Assembly (NCBI GenBank): GCA_023374045.1
Contig: CM041777.1
Location: forward strand, 484,817,594 to 484,881,593
Direction: 5' to 3'
Source of the DNA: Limonium bicolor
Lineage: Eukaryota > Streptophyta > Magnoliopsida > Caryophyllales > Plumbaginaceae
Length of the DNA stretch: 64,000 nt
Shown piece by piece: positions 33,508 to 45,520 of this stretch (its first letter is position 1; every line of letters starts with the position of its first letter). The notes beneath the pieces are model-generated. The model saw only the letters and a list, made by a program, of their open reading frames with translations. It did not search any database and was not told the origin of the DNA. A program made the position numbers and the translations under genes.

Positions 33508-34973
33508 CTGGTCTAGTAGAGGGCCCTGGCGCCTCAGACCGGTCCACCACATTCAGGGCGGCCTTGCTAGGTCATGACCCTTTCCCCTTCTGGGAATCAG
33601 TGAGCCTCTGATCTGTGGGTGGCTGGTTAGCCGACTTCGGGCCATCGATGGTCGCTGTGGCCTTACCCTTCCACTACCCCTTGGGCTTGTTGACTCTGCT
33701 GTTGGGGTTCCGGTAACACTCATAGTCACGGTGACCCCACTTCTCGCAGTAGCGACACTGCACGTCATTTCCCTTGCAGTCTTTGCCGGGGTGGTCTCCG
33801 TTACACCACTTACAATAGTAGTGGCGCTCCAGTCCAGAACCCGCGCTAGCTGCTATCACAGTACACAATCAGTACTTACTTCATAACTTAACAACATACT
33901 CTTCAACTTGACACACATGATTAAATAATTACCCTTAGGCGGGTAAGAGCGTAGGGGTTTCGCCGCGTATGCATATGTGAGCTTCAGTGGCTCCTCAGCT
34001 GTGGTGGTTTGGGCTTGGCCCTTGTCACCCTGGTGCTGACTCTTCTGGGGCTGGGGATAAGGCTTCTTCTTCTTCTTTCCTCCCCCGTACCTCTGCGGAC
34101 TCTGGCCCTCGCTCGTGGCCTTGCGCTTGTGCGCATTCTCCTCGTCCCTTAGTCGGATGGTAATCTCAACCTTAGCAGCGGCATGATAGCACTCCTGGAT
34201 TTAGGACCTCAGTCATGCCCCGCAAAACATACTCACAAACTCACATTAATACTCACTTACGGATTACACTTATTCACATCACACTGTATTCTAATTACCT
34301 GCAAGGTAGTATACTCAGCTGGCCCCATCCCGTAGCGAAGACGGTGGCTGAGACCGTTGTAGAAACGGTTTACCAGCACCCGGTTCGAGTATCCCAGGTC
34401 CGGTAACAGGTGGATAAGGCCGGTGAAGGCAGTGTAGTAGTCATCGACCGACATCTTATCCCCCTGCCTCAGACTATCCAGCTCTAGGCGCTTGGCCTCT
34501 TGTACATGCACAGGATAATACTTGGCTTGCAGCAGAAGTGTATACTCTCTCCAACCAAACTGAGGATCCGCCATCCGGTCCTCTCTCACAAGCTTCCACC
34601 AACTTTGTGCCAATCCCTTCAGGTAGTAAGCGGCAAGACGGACCTTGACCCCAGCAGGCACATCCAAGGTCTCGTAGGCGGTCTCCAACTCGGAGATGTA
34701 CGCCTCCAGCTTACGTGGGTCGATCTCCCCATGAAACGACGGGGGTCTCAAATCTGCCAACGCCTTGACCCAATTGGTCTCTCGTGGCGGTGTTGGTGGT
34801 GGTTGAACTTCGGGCTGTTGCCCCTGCTGAATTGCAGCTACAAATTATGGGACCATCTAGGCTACGGCGGCCGCAACAGCATCGGCCATGACTTGCGCCG
34901 TAGGGTTCTCCCCCTGGTTCCCAGTATCACCAATGCCGCGCCCGCGGCCTCGACCTCGTGGTCTACCTAACAT
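33508..34973 (-). pseudogene. gag of the second Tekay-type element, three exons
   Basis: Exon 1 (34299-34973) starts MLGRPRGRGRGRG and has the gag domain (PPSFHGEIDPRKLEAYI, YYLKGLAQSWWKLVRED, LRQGDKMSVDDYYTAF). Exon 2 (33933-34194) is basic, with a KKKKK patch. Exon 3 (33508-33852) has two zinc knuckles: CKWCNGDHPGKDC with shortened spacing, and CRYCEKWGHRDYEC. Introns 34195-34298 and 33853-33932 have GT-AG ends, are about 80-105 bp and keep the frame exactly. A third predicted intron, 33364-33507, joins exon 3 in phase to the AlkB exon at 33363, so gag and AlkB would be one protein of about 673 residues. Stops at 34857 (TAG), 34845 (TAA), 33674 (TAG) and 33572 (TGA) break this copy. Confidence 0.75.
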
Positions 34974-35192
34974 CTGAATTCACACGAACACTCATTAGCA
35001 TTGTGCTTACACACTTATCGGTTCCAACGGCTGTAACGTCTTCCCGACAACAAGGTATCTCCACACTTAGTTAGTGGTTAACCTTTACATAACTGCTCAC
35101 TTAGGTATCTGTGGTTAGGTTTCCTAACTCGGTATATTCCTAAGCTCGGTATTCCAGTCATCAGAGCGATACTTCGCTCTGATACCACTTTT
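34974..35192 (-). other. Leader between 5' LTR and gag, with primer binding site
   Basis: The PBS TGGTATCAGAGC (minus strand, plus positions 35176-35187) lies five bases from the LTR and is of initiator Met tRNA type. It overlaps a perfect 10-bp inverted repeat: ATCAGAGCGA (35160-35169), a four-base loop, then TCGCTCTGAT (35174-35183). No other feature is seen. Confidence 0.85.
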
Positions 35193-38100
35193 TGTAACAC
35201 CCCTACTAAACATTTAACCATAACTGCAATCGTAGCGGAAAAACAACTAAACAATAACTAAACGATTCGGTGCTACAACGCCGTCAACCACCCATGTGGT
35301 TGACAAGGCAGAATAAATACAAGTGTACCGGTCTGATGATCAGACTCCCGAGCATTAGGTAACAACATCCATATATACATAACCAACATACCGAGTATTT
35401 AATACAAACCGTCACTGAAAACTGTACACATAAACTACACTGTCAACTGTAACGATCGTCACTGTAACACGGACAGTACCAAAATATAACGCCATGGGAG
35501 CACAGGCGCATCCCGGGCTCAACATCCAAAATAACCAAAAGTAATTCTGCACCTAGAATCTATAGCCATTCCGCTTCCTCGATCCTCATCCTGCAGTAAA
35601 AATATGGAGCCCCCGAGGGGGTCAGCAACCCTTGGCTGGTATGGTTAACGCGCAGCCCATCGGCTACCGGGATACGCGCAACTAATTGTCATGATGACAT
35701 GGCATTCATTTTAACACATAACATATACATATGGCATAGCAATAATATTGTGAGCACAACATCACATACATAGTGAATACACTTTCCACAATAACAAACC
35801 AAGAAGGTTTAACAACATAAGAAGCCTAGAGAATGGTTCACCCTCATGTTAAGCTTGTTACACACACTCATTACCGTTCTGTTAGTCGAACGAGTAACTT
35901 AAGTCACAGATGGTTCGGATATAGTGACCCGAACACACACACAAACACATGTCCACTAAATGATCATAAGTTAGAATAGGTAAGCTTTGGAGGAAGCTAG
36001 CGGGAGATCGAACGCCAAATAAAGGAGAACAATCTTAACATCATAAGAGTCGAATCTGATACAGATATCTACTCTTAAACTTACATGCATGACCGGACAA
36101 CCGGATTCCTCACTCCCAGTTAGCACTTGTTAGAAGTTCAACAGTGGAACTTAACAACAATTCACAAGCAAGTGGTAAGTCATGTTAGACACACAAGGGA
36201 AATGAGTCACGTCATAACATCACAATAGTATAAACAACTGTAAACTCATTACATGTTAAGTTATAACGTCATAAACACTCAGAAAAACAAACAACACACA
36301 AGCCGGTGTAAACCGGTAGGCAACAGACTGCAAGAAAACCATACCTTGGTCCTTGCTTCGATTGATTTTCACCGTAGGCCACTCCTATACATAATTAAGA
36401 ATGTCGGTTAATTAACTTTCTTAACTTCAAATTTACTAAGTGTTTAACATGGTTATATGACATGTTTTAATGCCCAAACTTATCCTTGATTACCTACATA
36501 CCCCCTAGGGTTAACTACTTAACACACTTTGTTTGTTTTTTTTTTACAAGTTTTGGTCCGACCGACTTACCGATCGACCTTACACAAGGTCGGTCCATTC
36601 CAGATACATTACCGTCAAAAATTCTACTCCGACCGACCTTGCAAGTTCGGTCACAAGTTCGGTCTACTCCCGAAGTTTCTTTCCTTTGAAAATTCAGGCC
36701 CGACCGATCTTGGCAAGTCCGGTCGCAAGATCGGTCGATTCCCGAGACTCACTTACGTACAAAAATTTAGGCATGACCGACCTTGTAAGTCCGGTCCCAA
36801 GGTCGGTCTATTCCAGAGACTCAATCCGTACTAAAAATCCATGCCCGACCGACCTTGCAAGTCCGGTCCCCAAGGTCGGTCCATTCCAGAAACCATTTCT
36901 CGCAGGGTAAACTGGGCTCGACCGACCTTGCAGGTCCGGTCCCCAAGGTCGGTCTGCTCCAGACCCTTGTTTTTAATTGCCCATTTAACTCCAAACTTCC
37001 CCACATATATCCTAGTATGTTCTAACCTTATTTGGGCACTTCAAACACACCTCAAGACCTCCATTAAACTCCTTAAATCATTCACTAAAATCCTCCTCAA
37101 GCATTACACAAACTCTTATAAAAAGGTTTACACTTGTAATGTTTTTCACTAAGTTCCTATGTGGTGTTTCATACCTATAACTTCCACTATTCCCAAATGT
37201 TTTCTCACCACTACAACATCATCTCCCAAGCATCTTTTCTCCCTAACCAAACTCCTTGAATATCTCTACAAGTTTATAGCTCCTCCATACAACAAATCAC
37301 TCCTTCCTTATTCACCAACATTGCACAAGTCCTAAACACAATCTCACCATGATCTTGAAGTATCCCAAAACACTCATTTGCACTCTAAATCCTCTAAAAT
37401 AATGCTTAAGTCCCTTTTACACCTTAAAACACCTTATTGCATGTTTCTTTCTCTAGTAGAACACTTAACCATTCTAAACACTTCCTAACTTACCAAAACT
37501 CATTTTAAACACCTAAAGCTTCTTATACATTATCTAAATTTCGACATGGGTTCTCCTAGAACATTACCAAGCCAAAACACATTGTTTTCACCATTAAACA
37601 TCCAAGAACACTAAAATCCATCAAGAACATTCTTGTACACAAAACTTCACTCATTTAACACTACATCACAATATAGTGCATAATTTAAATGGCACTTAGG
37701 CCCTTAAATAGCATGGCTCTTAGGCCCTTAAGATGCACAAACCATAAACATTGAATTTCCACAATATATTTGCCTTTGACCTGCAAATACACTCAACAAC
37801 ACATATGCCCTTTTACTAGTCTCCTTGAGAACATTTTCCTAAGTCATTCACTATTGGCTCCTTAGATCATTTTAATAAGCAACATAAGCTCATTTCTCCT
37901 AAGACTTTAAACCACATTAGGTTAGCACATTTACCTCTTTTCCTCACAACTTATTTCTTGTTTCCTTGACTAAATCGGCAAGGATTTTAGTTGCTTGTCA
38001 ACTTCTAAACATTATACAAATGATAAAATGAGTATACAAGCTTTATGCTTCATCTCATTGTAAACCCTAGGTTATACATTGTTTTAAAACATTAAGATAG

Positions 38101-39216
38101 TTGTTTTACCTTGGATATGAAAGAGAGTTTGGATATGTAGCAAGAGAGGACTCCACCTAGTCCATGAAAGGTTGAAATGAAGCTAGAACAAAGCAATATA
38201 AAGAACCCCATCAATGGTGATTCTCGGTCAACATCAAAGCAAGAAGGAAATGGAGTTTTTATTTGAGTTTCCTTACCTAGAAGCAAAGGAGAGCAATAAT
38301 ATGTGAAAAGGTGAGCTCAAGCTCCTCCCATGGAGATTCCTCTTGGCACCGAAATGGAGCTCTTGAGATTTTGAAAGGATGTAGTTGAAGAGCTTGGTAA
38401 GACAAAGAGAATGGTGGCCTTAGTTTTTGATTTGGCAAAGTGAGCTAGGAATTACAAGTGATTGAAGATGAAGAATGATGGTGGTGGTGCTGTTGCAAAA
38501 ATCGGAAATGAGAGAAATAAGGAAGGTAGAAGACGGTGGGAACAAGGGAAATGAGAGAATGAAGAAGACTTAACTAGTTTTGATACTTAAGTAGTAAAGT
38601 AAATAGTGTTTACTTTATCACTTTCCTTTCTTATCAAATTAACAAGGGGATGACTCATCCCTTATAAGAAAACCGGCCCCCATTATATAACTAGGGGTAT
38701 TTTAGTCTTTGTTGACCAATTAAATTACTTACATTGACATATGTTATAAACTTGGTTAATTTGGTTACTATTCATAAAAACAAGGCACATAGATGTGAAA
38801 TTTTTGATTTCCCATTGATATAGACTTCCAAATGTGATACTAAGTAGTACACATATTAATTAAAGAGTAATGATGGACATTTAGCCATTCAAAACTCATT
38901 TACAAGACAATTTTTCAAAAATGTGCTTTAAGACTCCTTAGAGCACATTTTGTGTTTTAACTTGTTTTCAAGCTTGGTTTTCTTTGGTATTTGGTTTATT
39001 ATATTCATTAACACCTAAATGAAGTCTTGATAAGCTTATTAGGTCTTAATCAAGCTTATTCCAAGCTTAGGGCACATTTTAGCCCTAATTGACTTTAAGG
39101 TACTTATTTGTGTTTTCTATGGTTTAAGTTGTTTACTAATGTTTCGAAGACTCTTTTTAGACTTAATATACCATATTTTAATGTTTAAACCACATACTAA
39201 GGTTTGGGGTATTTCA
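35193..39216 (-). repeat. 5' LTR of the second Tekay-type element
   Basis: 4,024 bp, colinear with 24744-28782 and nearly identical over most of its length, with a few small indels (for example near 37691 and 36540). It holds the second copy of the family B hairpin array at about 36557-36955. Confidence 0.9.
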
Positions 39217-40000
39217 ATGCATCATAGGAGGAATTTTAGGACCCAAGACTGGCTGAGGTAGAGCGCAAGGGCAAACACTTGATGATTGAAGCTATAAGGA
39301 TATAATGATGGGTTAAGTAGGTGGATCTGATGTTGGATCAGGGCCACTACCAGAACAAATGATCGCAGTCTTCCCTGATTGATTGAGAATAAGTAACTCT
39401 CAGGAAAATAGAAGTTTTTGGGTACCCTTTTTAGTAATTTTCACCGTTGTCCTGTTTTTGTTATGTTTTCCATAGACTCAAAGTCTTAGACTTGGGTGTG
39501 TCTTTGTTTGCCCTTTCATTCTTTAGCTTATATCTTTTTGTATTTTTTGGTCATCTTAGGGTTCTTATGCTTTCACTTTTTTCAATGCATGTTTGGTTGT
39601 TATTTTTCTGAAGGAGACCATGATGATCTCCTGGGCTTTGGTAGCTAGTTGTTGGCTGAAGTGCTAAGAGCTTCTTGGAACAATCAATGCCTCTGATTTC
39701 TTCCTTTGTCATTGCAACCACCCATAGGGCATTGGTTGCACAAAGAAATGCAGGTGTTAAGATTAGTCTTTGTTTGGACTACTTATGTTGTTAGCTTTTG
39801 TAGAATCTTTAGGTTGAAACTAGTGGTAAAGGGCAGGGACTTCAATTTCCCTGGGTCTCCTTTGTTGTTAATGTTTATGTTAATATTGTAGCTTGTTTTG
39901 ATCCTAGGTCTGTAATGAACTTCTTATCTTAATGTAGTTTTAGATATTAAAAAAACTCATTTCTCATGTAGCCTGATAGTTCTAGTCAATGAAGAACAAT
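39217..40000 (+). pseudogene. LINE relic, 3' part, continued after the LTR element
   Basis: It begins with the ATGCA duplication, continues the relic of 23900-24743, and tails off near 39950 in an A-rich stretch (attaaaaaaac) that may be the old poly(A) end. No RT domain was found, so the copy is truncated internally. Only its position and composition support the link. Confidence 0.35.
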
Positions 40001-40285
40001 TCTATATTTCGCATACATTGTTAGTTTCATTTACCGATTTAAGAGTCAATTCCTAATATTATAGGTTAATCTGAATCCGATCCTCACGGGTTGCAGGTAA
40101 CCGGGGCGGGTTAACTTGAACTCAATCCTATTGAATTAGTTTTTTTTTGTTATCCTATAAAGAAATATTACAATTAAACTATAACTAAACATAGCATAAA
40201 TTATCCTTAAGTTATGACCTAACTATTTATTTTCTCTTAAATTAATCACTAAATATTGCGTTTTAGTTATTGAATATAATATTTT

Positions 40286-40788
40286 GAGTAAATTACTCGG
40301 AACCCCCTTGAGGATTGAGCATAATACAGTTAACCCCCTTGTGTTTATCATAATTATTGGTAACCACCCTGAGGTTATGGTATCTTTGACTATGAGCCCC
40401 CGAACTATAACTCCTTTATCAAAACGTTAACCACGTGTTGACCCATCAACTTAATCACATTATTAATGACATGCTGGACAAAAAACACTGTTTAATCAGC
40501 ATTCTTATTATCCGAAAAACATCAACCCTACCTCGAAAATGCATCTGAATTGGGATGAGGGAGAGTTAAACGATGTTAATTAAGAAGTTTTGTTGTCCAG
40601 ACTGTCATTAATAATGTGATTAAGCTGATGGATCAGCATGTAGTTAACGTTTTGATAACAAAGTTATAGTTCGGGGGCTCACAGTCAGAGATACTGTAAC
40701 CTCAAGGTGGTTACCAATAATTATGATAAACACAAGGGGGTTAACTGTATTATACCCAATCCTGAAGGGGGTTCTGAGTAATTTACTC
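40286..40788. mobile_element. MITE with about 200-bp terminal inverted repeats, 9-bp TSD (Mutator type)
   Basis: The left arm (40286 to about 40491) is inverted at about 40594-40788. The ends read gagtaaattactc and gagtaatttactc, each nearly palindromic by itself. Inner landmarks such as ggttaaccaataatt-type blocks and cccccgaactataac match between the arms. A perfect 9-bp duplication, taatatttt, flanks the element (40277-40285 and 40789-40797), which fits the Mutator superfamily. The centre of about 100 bp is unique and non-coding. Confidence 0.85.
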
Positions 40789-40797
40789 TAATATTTT

Positions 40798-42697
40798 TTT
40801 ATTACGGGTTTGACCCAATCCTGAAATTAATTTCATTGACCTAACCTGACCTAAAATTCTTTTCAAATCAATAGTTTTAACTCGAACCCTACTTTTACCA
40901 GTTGGTATTGGATCGAGTTTTGGGTTTAGATCAAAATTGGTGACCTTAGTTGTAGCTGCCTGAAGTCCATGATTTTCAAATAAAAAAGGTCAAAGTTCTC
41001 GTTTTTAAACCTTAAATCTTATGTTTTCAAAGAAACGGGAGCATAAAACATCCAGACATTTATAAATGGTTCATCTTATTTACTAAGTTACTATAATAAG
41101 GGTCCATTCCGGCCCAACATTTTAGAAGCAATTTGTGCTGGCATCTTTGCACAGCATATGCTGTGTTTTCCCTTAGTTTGTTCGGATGCATTATGCTACC
41201 CGTCTCTTCTCACGTCGTTCTTCTTCGTTCTCTCTTCTTCTTTATTGATTACACCCGCAGCTACCTGGGTTACTACCTTTGTTCTCTCTTCTTCTCTATT
41301 GATTTTTGTTCTCTTTTCTCCTCTATTGATTTTTATTCTCTCTTCTCCTCTGTTGGTATACTCTCAGCTGTCAGGGTTATTACCATCTTGGTTGTCTTCG
41401 TTGGGTGTAAATTTCACACCGAGTAAGTGAAGGTGTGTACCCTTCTTCTCTAAGATCTTTCTGTTTGTGTATGGCTCCATTACACACCTGGGTTTGACAG
41501 TTTCTTCACGCCTTCTCTGAGCTCTTCCCCGTCTCCGTCACAATAACACTTCAATTTTCCTTCTATGCTTAGACAACATTTTTAAACAGTTTCATCATTA
41601 ACCAGGTCAAGAGTTTCCTTAATAATAGGACTAGTATACCTAAATATAGGGTATATAGGAGGGAGACAAGTAAGTCATTTCCTTGCTTCTTCATACACCT
41701 CCCTTATAAAATTTTAGAAAGCTAAGACTTGGCGCCTTAAAATCCATCACTCTGTACTCCCATTTGGCGTCTTTATGGGTGAAAACCAACTAGAGTCCTC
41801 CTGCTTTACCCAGTGTCAAAATTGACAACCAAAGCAGAAGGGGATGTCGAGGATGGGTTTTAGAATCAAAATCGCTCAAACTCCGAATCGAAATTGCTCA
41901 AACTGGGAAGGCAATGGCAGGGATCAAAATTGCTTAGAGAAATCAAAACAGTAAAAGAATAGAGTTAAACAATCGGGAACGATGCAGGGTAGAATTCGAG
42001 GGAAAATGAACGATTGTGGTAGGAACAAGAAGGGGAAAAATGGGTTTCACCAAAACAGTTAAAATCAGGGTAAGAAATTTAATTTAAGTTAGGGGTAAAA
42101 CGGTCATTACACGTTAACGGCACAGTCAACGTCCGTTACTGAATCGTGGAATCTTGTGAATTTTGAACATTTTCGTTGCATATGGTGAACAAGTTTCAAA
42201 ATCAGGGTATATCATGAATTATGAAACATTTTAGTGACATACTGTAAGTTTTTCCCAATAAAAAAAGCTAAGAATACTTTATTAGGAAACAAAATTGTAA
42301 CAAAAAAATAAATATAAAGAATAAAAATAAAAAGATATAAATAAAAAGTCTATAAACTGTATAGTTTGAATATCTTTTTAACTGAGAACATTTATATTTT
42401 AAATAAGAGTGAGTATTTACATTAATTTTCTGATCTATATTACATAACCTATGTGCAACAATTAATAACTATGAATACTTGCACATGTAATGTCACTACC
42501 TTTTTCGGAAAGTCTAAAACGTTAATATTTCACCGTACTTTTCCCTATGAGAAGAAATTTATTTCACCAGTACTGTGACAATTCCAATACCCATGGAGAT
42601 ATACAATGATCAATAACAAGAAGAAAAATAAATAAACTGAATTTTTTCCATCTACATACATTCGATAAGACAAATCAGTAAAAATAAAAAGTTGTTC
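40798..42697. other. Intergenic; possible orphan MULE end near 42060-42260
   Basis: No gene is supported. At 41230-41360 a pyrimidine-rich unit (ttctctcttcttctctattga) recurs about three times. At 42060-42260 a block with ggtcattacacgttaacggc and cgtccgttac, ending in gtaagtttttccc, resembles the subterminal sequence of the MULE repeats at 5425. I could not find an inverted partner. Confidence 0.4.
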
Positions 42698-44446
42698 TCA
42701 GTTGATATCCTTGGTAGTCTTCTTCTGGTTGTGGGTAGCCTCGTCAATGAATGATTCAATTTTCGCCTCCACCTCTTGCAACTGAAATAAACCACCACCT
42801 GACTTGTTAATATGAATGTTGAGAGTTCTTCAGCTAATATGTCATTGTTGATGAACGTGGTCACTTCTATCAATTGAGTATATTTTAAAAAAGTGCTAGA
42901 TTTGTGTAGAAAAATAAATAAATAAAAATGTAATGTTGGGGAAAGAAAATAAATAATCGTGTTTAGGAATCAAATTTAAAAGAATTTTTTATATTATCTC
43001 ATTCTATTCTCTTAAATCATGAATAAAGTAATTAAACTAATCACACACAGAATCTATGTAGTTTTTTTGGTGTGGCTGTTGTATATATGCTATAATATGT
43101 TATTAGAGGAGAACACAAAACTATACAATAACCACCATTTATATTGTATTTATATCATCAAATTTGTCGGATTTATGCCGAGAGAAGGTAGCCTTACTAG
43201 AACCTGCAACAAAACTGATCAAAGTAGCTAACTATCGGATTTTCAAACCTAACAGTTGTGTACAAATATTTTAAACATTCTCCCACCCCCAGAACCTTTT
43301 TAAATATTTTCTGTATGTACCGATTGCGTACATACTTGAACGCAAGTTTCATGAAGCCCATTTGACCTGGCCAATGGCGTTGCCAGCAGACTATAAGCAA
43401 TCTACGACGTTACCGTTTATATAAAATAAATGCATAGGTACAAAATAATGTGTAATATCGATTATAAAATTAAGAAGAAATGTGTAAAGTTAGGTAATGA
43501 TGAGCAGGTGATACTACCTACCTTGTCTATGGCGTTTTCAACCATCTCCGCATCTTTATCTATCACCTCCGCATAATGTTCGATCAATGTAGCAGCCTTC
43601 TTGAATCTTCCTTCAGGGAGACTATCAGCCACTGCGTGCGCCACTCTATCTACACCCTCGGCCATGTGCTCCACCGCTTCCACCACATCCTCTACGGTGT
43701 CTACCGCCGTATCCACTTCATCTGCGAAAATAATATATATAGTACTATATTATAATCTGATCATTATTGGGCATATATTGAACCGAGTATTGAGAAAGTC
43801 AATGCGAGCAGCTAGGTAATGCGATTGAGAAATTAATTACTTAAGATTCTGTAAATGGGACTCCATTTGCTCTTGAAAAGGGAGAAGACGATTGATAGTA
43901 TTGTTCCCACTAACAAGCCTTTCCTGCTAAAATTAAAGAGAGAAATCCAAATCATATCATTAATCTGGTTAAGTCAAACTATTAATCTCGTAAGAATGAA
44001 TTCTTTCAAAGTTTAATACTCACCATGAACCGGCTGGATCAGAAGGGAAAGGCACAGAAGGTGATCCATTGATTGGAGGTGGTGGAATGCTAGCGCAAGG
44101 AATAGTGTACGGCGGGATTCTGCAAAATCATTACAAGCAAGAATATAGAAACTCAGATAAATTTCCAGTACAGGGTTTCGAACTAGTTCATGTATAGTAT
44201 GTGATTTTGGATCTACTGAAGAACGTACCTTTTGGCTCGCCCTGTGAGATTCAGATGATGCTGCTGTTTGGGAAGAAGTTGAAGGCGGCGGAACCCTACA
44301 GATTGGATGCAAAGGTTATGACTTGCCGTAAACAAAGAAGTTTGATGATAATGACATCTTCTCCGATGGGTCTTGCGATCGAAGAGGGCGGCGCAGGTGG
44401 TGCTGCTGTTTGATGCAGGAGAGACGAGTAAGGTTCCACAAGACAT
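42698..44446 (-). CDS. Plastid-targeted single-pass membrane protein of unknown function, copy 1
   Basis: Five exons splice in frame with GT-AG junctions: 44229-44446, 44024-44119, 43841-43923, 43522-43721 and 42698-42781, giving 226 residues. The first about 70 residues are Ser/Thr/His/Arg-rich and acid-poor, like a chloroplast transit peptide. A short Pro-rich segment (IPPPPINGSPSVPFPSD) follows, then one hydrophobic span (GLLVGTILSIVFSLF) next to KSKWSPIYRIL. The rest is an acidic amphipathic region (VDTVEDVVEAVEHMAEGV, KDAEMVENAIDK) ending ESFIDEATHNQKK. The layout resembles a plant family of small plastid membrane proteins without known function. It is paralogous to the gene at 45521-48570, with identical exon phases, and lies about 4.1 kb from it in the same orientation. 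No break was found. Confidence 0.8.
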
Positions 44447-45454
44447 TATATGGCCTGTCTGCTGCTGATAGTTTTTTAAGCCAACTTAAAGTACGTCTTT
44501 CTCTTGACGAAGGAGAAAAAGAGACCTATGTAAGTGGTTGTAACGGGTAAAAGGAAGACAGAACAGAAGATTAATACTTACAAACTGCAATTATATCTTC
44601 TTTGGATTAGCTTGAAAAGATTCAAATCCTATATATGGAGGATGAAATCGAGACTACACGGTCATGAGAAATGAACCTTATAATATTATGAACACGTTTT
44701 CTCTTGACTGCCATCTTTGAATTAATTTGTCAAGATTAATACGTATGATTAAACAATTATCATGTACATTGAAGTTTTTTTTATGATCGCTTGTATATTG
44801 ATGTTGAATGCTAGTCTAACTAATCCGTAAAAAAATTATCTTAATCTCCATCCTTAACTATGCTTTTTGACTGGCGGTTGGACCTATATAATATGATTAA
44901 AACCTTCACTTGTATTACGCGCATCTGTTTAATTAATTACAATTACCTCATATGCTGTCCTATCGCGGAAGGAACAGAGGCTGTAATCTTGTTAATCAAA
45001 TGTTTTTAAGTAACCACCACCACACCACTTAAAAAATAAGCTTTTTTGTATTATCCGTCTGACCACCACTAGCGTTCTTTTTACATTTATGGACTTGGGC
45101 CTGGTATCTTACCCTCCCAACCCAATATTCGAAGCCCATGATGGTACAGGTTGAAACTCGATATTAGATATGGGTCAAATTAGGCCTTCTCAACTCTCAA
45201 GGCCGCCGACCTTCTGGTTAAAAACTGAACTAATTGATTTACGGACGAGCGCAACAATTCGTAACCATTGTACATACATGCATATTGTGATTAATAGCCA
45301 CTACTTTTCTCCCATATTCGTGAAAGTTGACATTCACTACACTAGTACTCTAACAATTCCAATTCACGTGCAGATAAATAATCAATGTTAAAAGGTTAAT
45401 GAATATCGACTACAACAAATATAATAATTGATTTTCTGCCACCCTCAACACTTT

Positions 45455-45485
<31 letters not shown>
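45455..45485. repeat. TA dinucleotide microsatellite
   Basis: About 15 TA units lie just downstream of the copy 2 stop codon. A shorter TA run is at 48315-48332, in the first intron of the same gene. Confidence 0.9.
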
Positions 45486-45489
<4 letters not shown>

Positions 45490-45520
45490 TTATACACATA
45501 TTTATTATATATAGCCCTCG

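Larger units (their letters stand above)
24744..39216 (-). mobile_element. Ty3/gypsy Tekay-like chromovirus with 4-kb LTRs and a captured AlkB domain
   Basis: A complete 14.5-kb element in minus orientation: 5' LTR 35193-39216, PBS at 35176-35187, gag with two introns, an AlkB-type dioxygenase domain, protease, RT, RNase H, integrase with chromodomain, PPT at 28788-28800, and 3' LTR 24744-28782. The TSD is ATGCA. The chromodomain (LVKVLWSNQDVEEATWELE) and surrounding blocks indicate the Tekay clade. The AlkB domain is not a normal part of any Ty3/gypsy lineage I know. By eye the two LTRs are almost identical over long stretches, so the insertion is fairly young, yet the coding part has many stop codons. 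Confidence 0.9.
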
